64,000 nucleotides of DNA from Bacteroidota bacterium (GTDB taxonomy: Bacteria; Bacteroidota; Bacteroidia; Chitinophagales; Chitinophagaceae): the NCBI GenBank assembly GCA_018267705.1, contig JAFDXX010000004.1, positions 310,001 to 374,000 on the forward strand. The letters run 5' to 3'. Positions 62,530-64,000 of this stretch are shown in pieces; the first letter of the stretch is position 1; the number at the start of each line of letters is the position of its first letter. A program made the translations under genes and the position numbers. The notes below the pieces were generated by a model. It had not been told where the DNA came from. It saw only the letters and a program-made list of their open reading frames with translations, and made no database searches.

Positions 62530-64000
62530 TTAATACGGAAAATGTAATCTTACTACGGTACCTTGCCCTTCGGTACTTTGATATTCAATTTTTCCGTTAT
62601 GTTTTTCAACAAAATATCTTACAACTACTAGGCCTAAGCCTGTACCTTGTATATCTCCAACGTTTGCACCGCGTTTAAATGATGTTCCTAAATCAATTAT
62701 ATCTTTTTCGGGTACACCAATACCAAAATCTCTACACACAATATTCCAACTGTCGTTGCCAAAGAAAACACGAATGTTTGGTTCGGGAGTGTTGGGTGAA
62801 TATTTAAAAGCGTTATCAATAATATTGGTTAGTAAATGCCTTAGCATAAACTTATCTGCTTTTACTAAACGGTTTGTGCCTCTTGTTTCTAAATGCAGGC
62901 TACGACCATCTTTCCAAGGGTGGTATTGTTGGGTTATTAATTCTTGTACAAAATTAATAACATCAATTTCACTTGGGTTAAAGTTTACTTTATTAGCTTC
63001 TATTCTGCTTATTAAAAGTAACTCGTCCATTAAATCTTTTAAACGCTTTACTTCATCGGCAATACGTTGTGTGTACGATTGCAATTCTTCTTGCGAAGTA
63101 GTTTTATCTTGTTGTAATAGTTCTAAAATTTCTGCACTGCTTTGTATAATAGATAAAGGTGTTCTTAGTTCATGTGAAACCATGTTTACAAACACAGTTT
63201 TCATATCACTTAACTGTCTTTCTTTTTCTATAATTTTCATTAATTCTTCCTGTGCTTTTACTTGATCTGTTATATCAACCATAAAGCCGGAAACTCTTAA
63301 TTCTTCTTTATATAAACTGTAAAATCTTCTTAAATAATATTGATAATGTTTTTCTTCACCATTATCAAAAACAACTTTTATAGTGCGTTTTATTTTATCG
63401 GTGTTGTTATTTATAAGTGCTGCAACATCGGCAGTTATGTGTTGATTGTTTTCTTCACTTAAAAAATTTTGTAAAGAAGTGCCTACACTTTCGTAATAAG
63501 ATTTTTTCCAAACTTTTTCCCATAAAGGATTTACGTATTGCAATACATTGTTTTCATCTATAATAAAAACAACTTCATCCAAATCGTTCAGTAGTTTTTG
63601 ATATGTTTCTACGCTTCGCACTAATAATTTTTCATTTTGTCTTATTTTAGAAATATCTACACCATAGCCTACAACAAACTCTACGTTTTTTTCGGCATTA
63701 AAATAAGGGTAAAAATGTTGAAGATTGTAAATTTCTCTTCCTTGATTATTCACATATTTTTCTTCAAACTGAATTGTTTGGTTGGTTTGCAGTGATTGTT
63801 CGAAATAATTTCTGCGTGCAATGGCTTTTTCAAAGCCTTCATTTTTGGCTAAGCTGTAATCAAAATCATCTTTTCCAATTAGCCAGTTTCGCATATCTTC
63901 TTTATCAATGGCTTTTTTATTGGCAAAGAGATATTTTTGATTGGTATCAAAAATGGTAATATTGGCGGGTATGTTGTTTAATATTTTTTCGTAAAAGGCT
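62530..64000 (-). CDS. PAS-domain sensor histidine kinase (5' end outside window)
   Basis: Two-component kinase whose frame stays open beyond the first ATG at 63894 to the window edge; the upstream residues KILNNIPANITIFDTNQKY are clearly PAS sequence, so the gene is truncated by the window. At least two PAS domains (the second around NDLDEVVFIIDENNVLQYV) precede a coiled linker, the HisKA H-box VSHELRTPLSII with phosphoacceptor histidine, and a HATPase_c with N-box LLTNIIDNAFKY, G1 CRDFGIGVP and G2 GTGLGLVVV intact. No membrane span is seen in this part, so it may be cytosolic. The receiver protein follows at 47 bases. Confidence 0.93.
   Translation of the reverse strand, partial: AFYEKILNNIPANITIFDTNQKYLFANKKAIDKEDMRNWLIGKDDFDYSLAKNEGFEKAIARRNYFEQSLQTNQTIQFEEKYVNNQGREIYNLQHFYPYFNAEKNVEFVVGYGVDISKIRQNEKLLVRSVETYQKLLNDLDEVVFIIDENNVLQYVNPLWEKVWKKSYYESVGTSLQNFLSEENNQHITADVAALINNNTDKIKRTIKVVFDNGEEKHYQYYLRRFYSLYKEELRVSGFMVDITDQVKAQEELMKIIEKERQLSDMKTVFVNMVSHELRTPLSIIQSSAEILELLQQDKTTSQEELQSYTQRIADEVKRLKDLMDELLLISRIEANKVNFNPSEIDVINFVQELITQQYHPWKDGRSLHLETRGTNRLVKADKFMLRHLLTNIIDNAFKYSPNTPEPNIRVFFGNDSWNIVCRDFGIGVPEKDIIDLGTSFKRGANVGDIQGTGLGLVVVRYFVEKHNGKIEYQSTEGQGTVVRLHFPY

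Noticed and set aside
1..64000. Prophage, insertion sequence, toxin-antitoxin or restriction system
   Set aside because: No transposase, integrase, phage structural, methylase or toxin-like genes were found; codon use looks even throughout.

Overview
This window is ordinary chromosomal DNA from a member of the Bacteroidota, most likely a Chitinophagaceae-like lineage. Several signs agree. Base composition is low in GC (about one third by eye). Many genes have the Bacteroidota -7 promoter box TAnnTTTG and lack a clear Shine-Dalgarno sequence. There is a putative porin of the Bacteroidota-only Porin_10 type, a short SRP RNA, Bacteroidota-style S24/XRE regulators, and a FumC/IscSUA/Mrp/PhoH/FtsK/ClpB housekeeping set with Bacteroidota sequence features. 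The assignment below phylum level is inference. I see no prophage, insertion sequence, CRISPR array or plasmid function.

Layout. 1-4200: the end of a NarL-type sensor kinase, its LuxR-family response regulator, a 54-residue helix-turn-helix protein, a TolB-like lipoprotein and a secreted protein of unknown family; two near-identical 18-bp inverted repeats flank the small HTH gene and look like operators. 4200-9560: alpha-L-fucosidase, fumarase, D-lactate dehydrogenase and a lipoprotein. 9580-11730: a minimal iscS-iscU-iscA operon. 11850-14040: methylmalonyl-CoA epimerase and a two-gene ABC exporter. 14080-22113: the most notable locus, a divergent GH5 endoglucanase facing an operon of a degenerate sensor kinase, a BcsB-like protein, a membrane GT2 synthase with an MshEN-like N-terminus and a polytopic membrane protein; I read it as a cellulose-like exopolysaccharide system that lacks BcsA-PilZ. 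22110-31377: prmC, ribD, yigZ, ydcF, hbd, mrp, paiB, phoH and a secreted protein with an endosialidase-like end.

31557-38017: pyrF, a GH13 lipoprotein, a LexA-like S24 regulator, a DsbA-like protein that has lost the first active-site cysteine, and clpB. 38201-44718: a serine hydrolase, a DUF421 protein, a MazG-like enzyme, glyS, two small membrane proteins, an esterase with a starch-binding-like N-terminus, and LolA. 44802-49809: ftsK, a DUF423 protein, aroK and glutaryl-CoA dehydrogenase on one strand. 50034-57687: a dicarboxylate symporter, an S1/P1 nuclease, an M1 peptidase, a DUF4442 protein, a beta-CASP nuclease, tRNA-Gln, a Dph6-like enzyme and RNase HI. 57839-64000: SRP RNA, transaldolase, an ATP-grasp-like protein of unknown substrate, a putative porin, and a receiver protein with a PAS sensor kinase that runs off the end of the window.

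How the parts fit. Central carbon and acyl-CoA metabolism (fumC, ldhA, mce, hbd, gcdH, dctA, transaldolase), Fe-S assembly (isc, mrp) and protein quality control (clpB) are scattered single genes or short operons, each often closed by a strong hairpin between convergent neighbours. Glycan turnover recurs (GH29, GH5, GH13, CBM-esterase). Several gene starts given here are shorter than the longest open frame because the longer start would lie inside the promoter.
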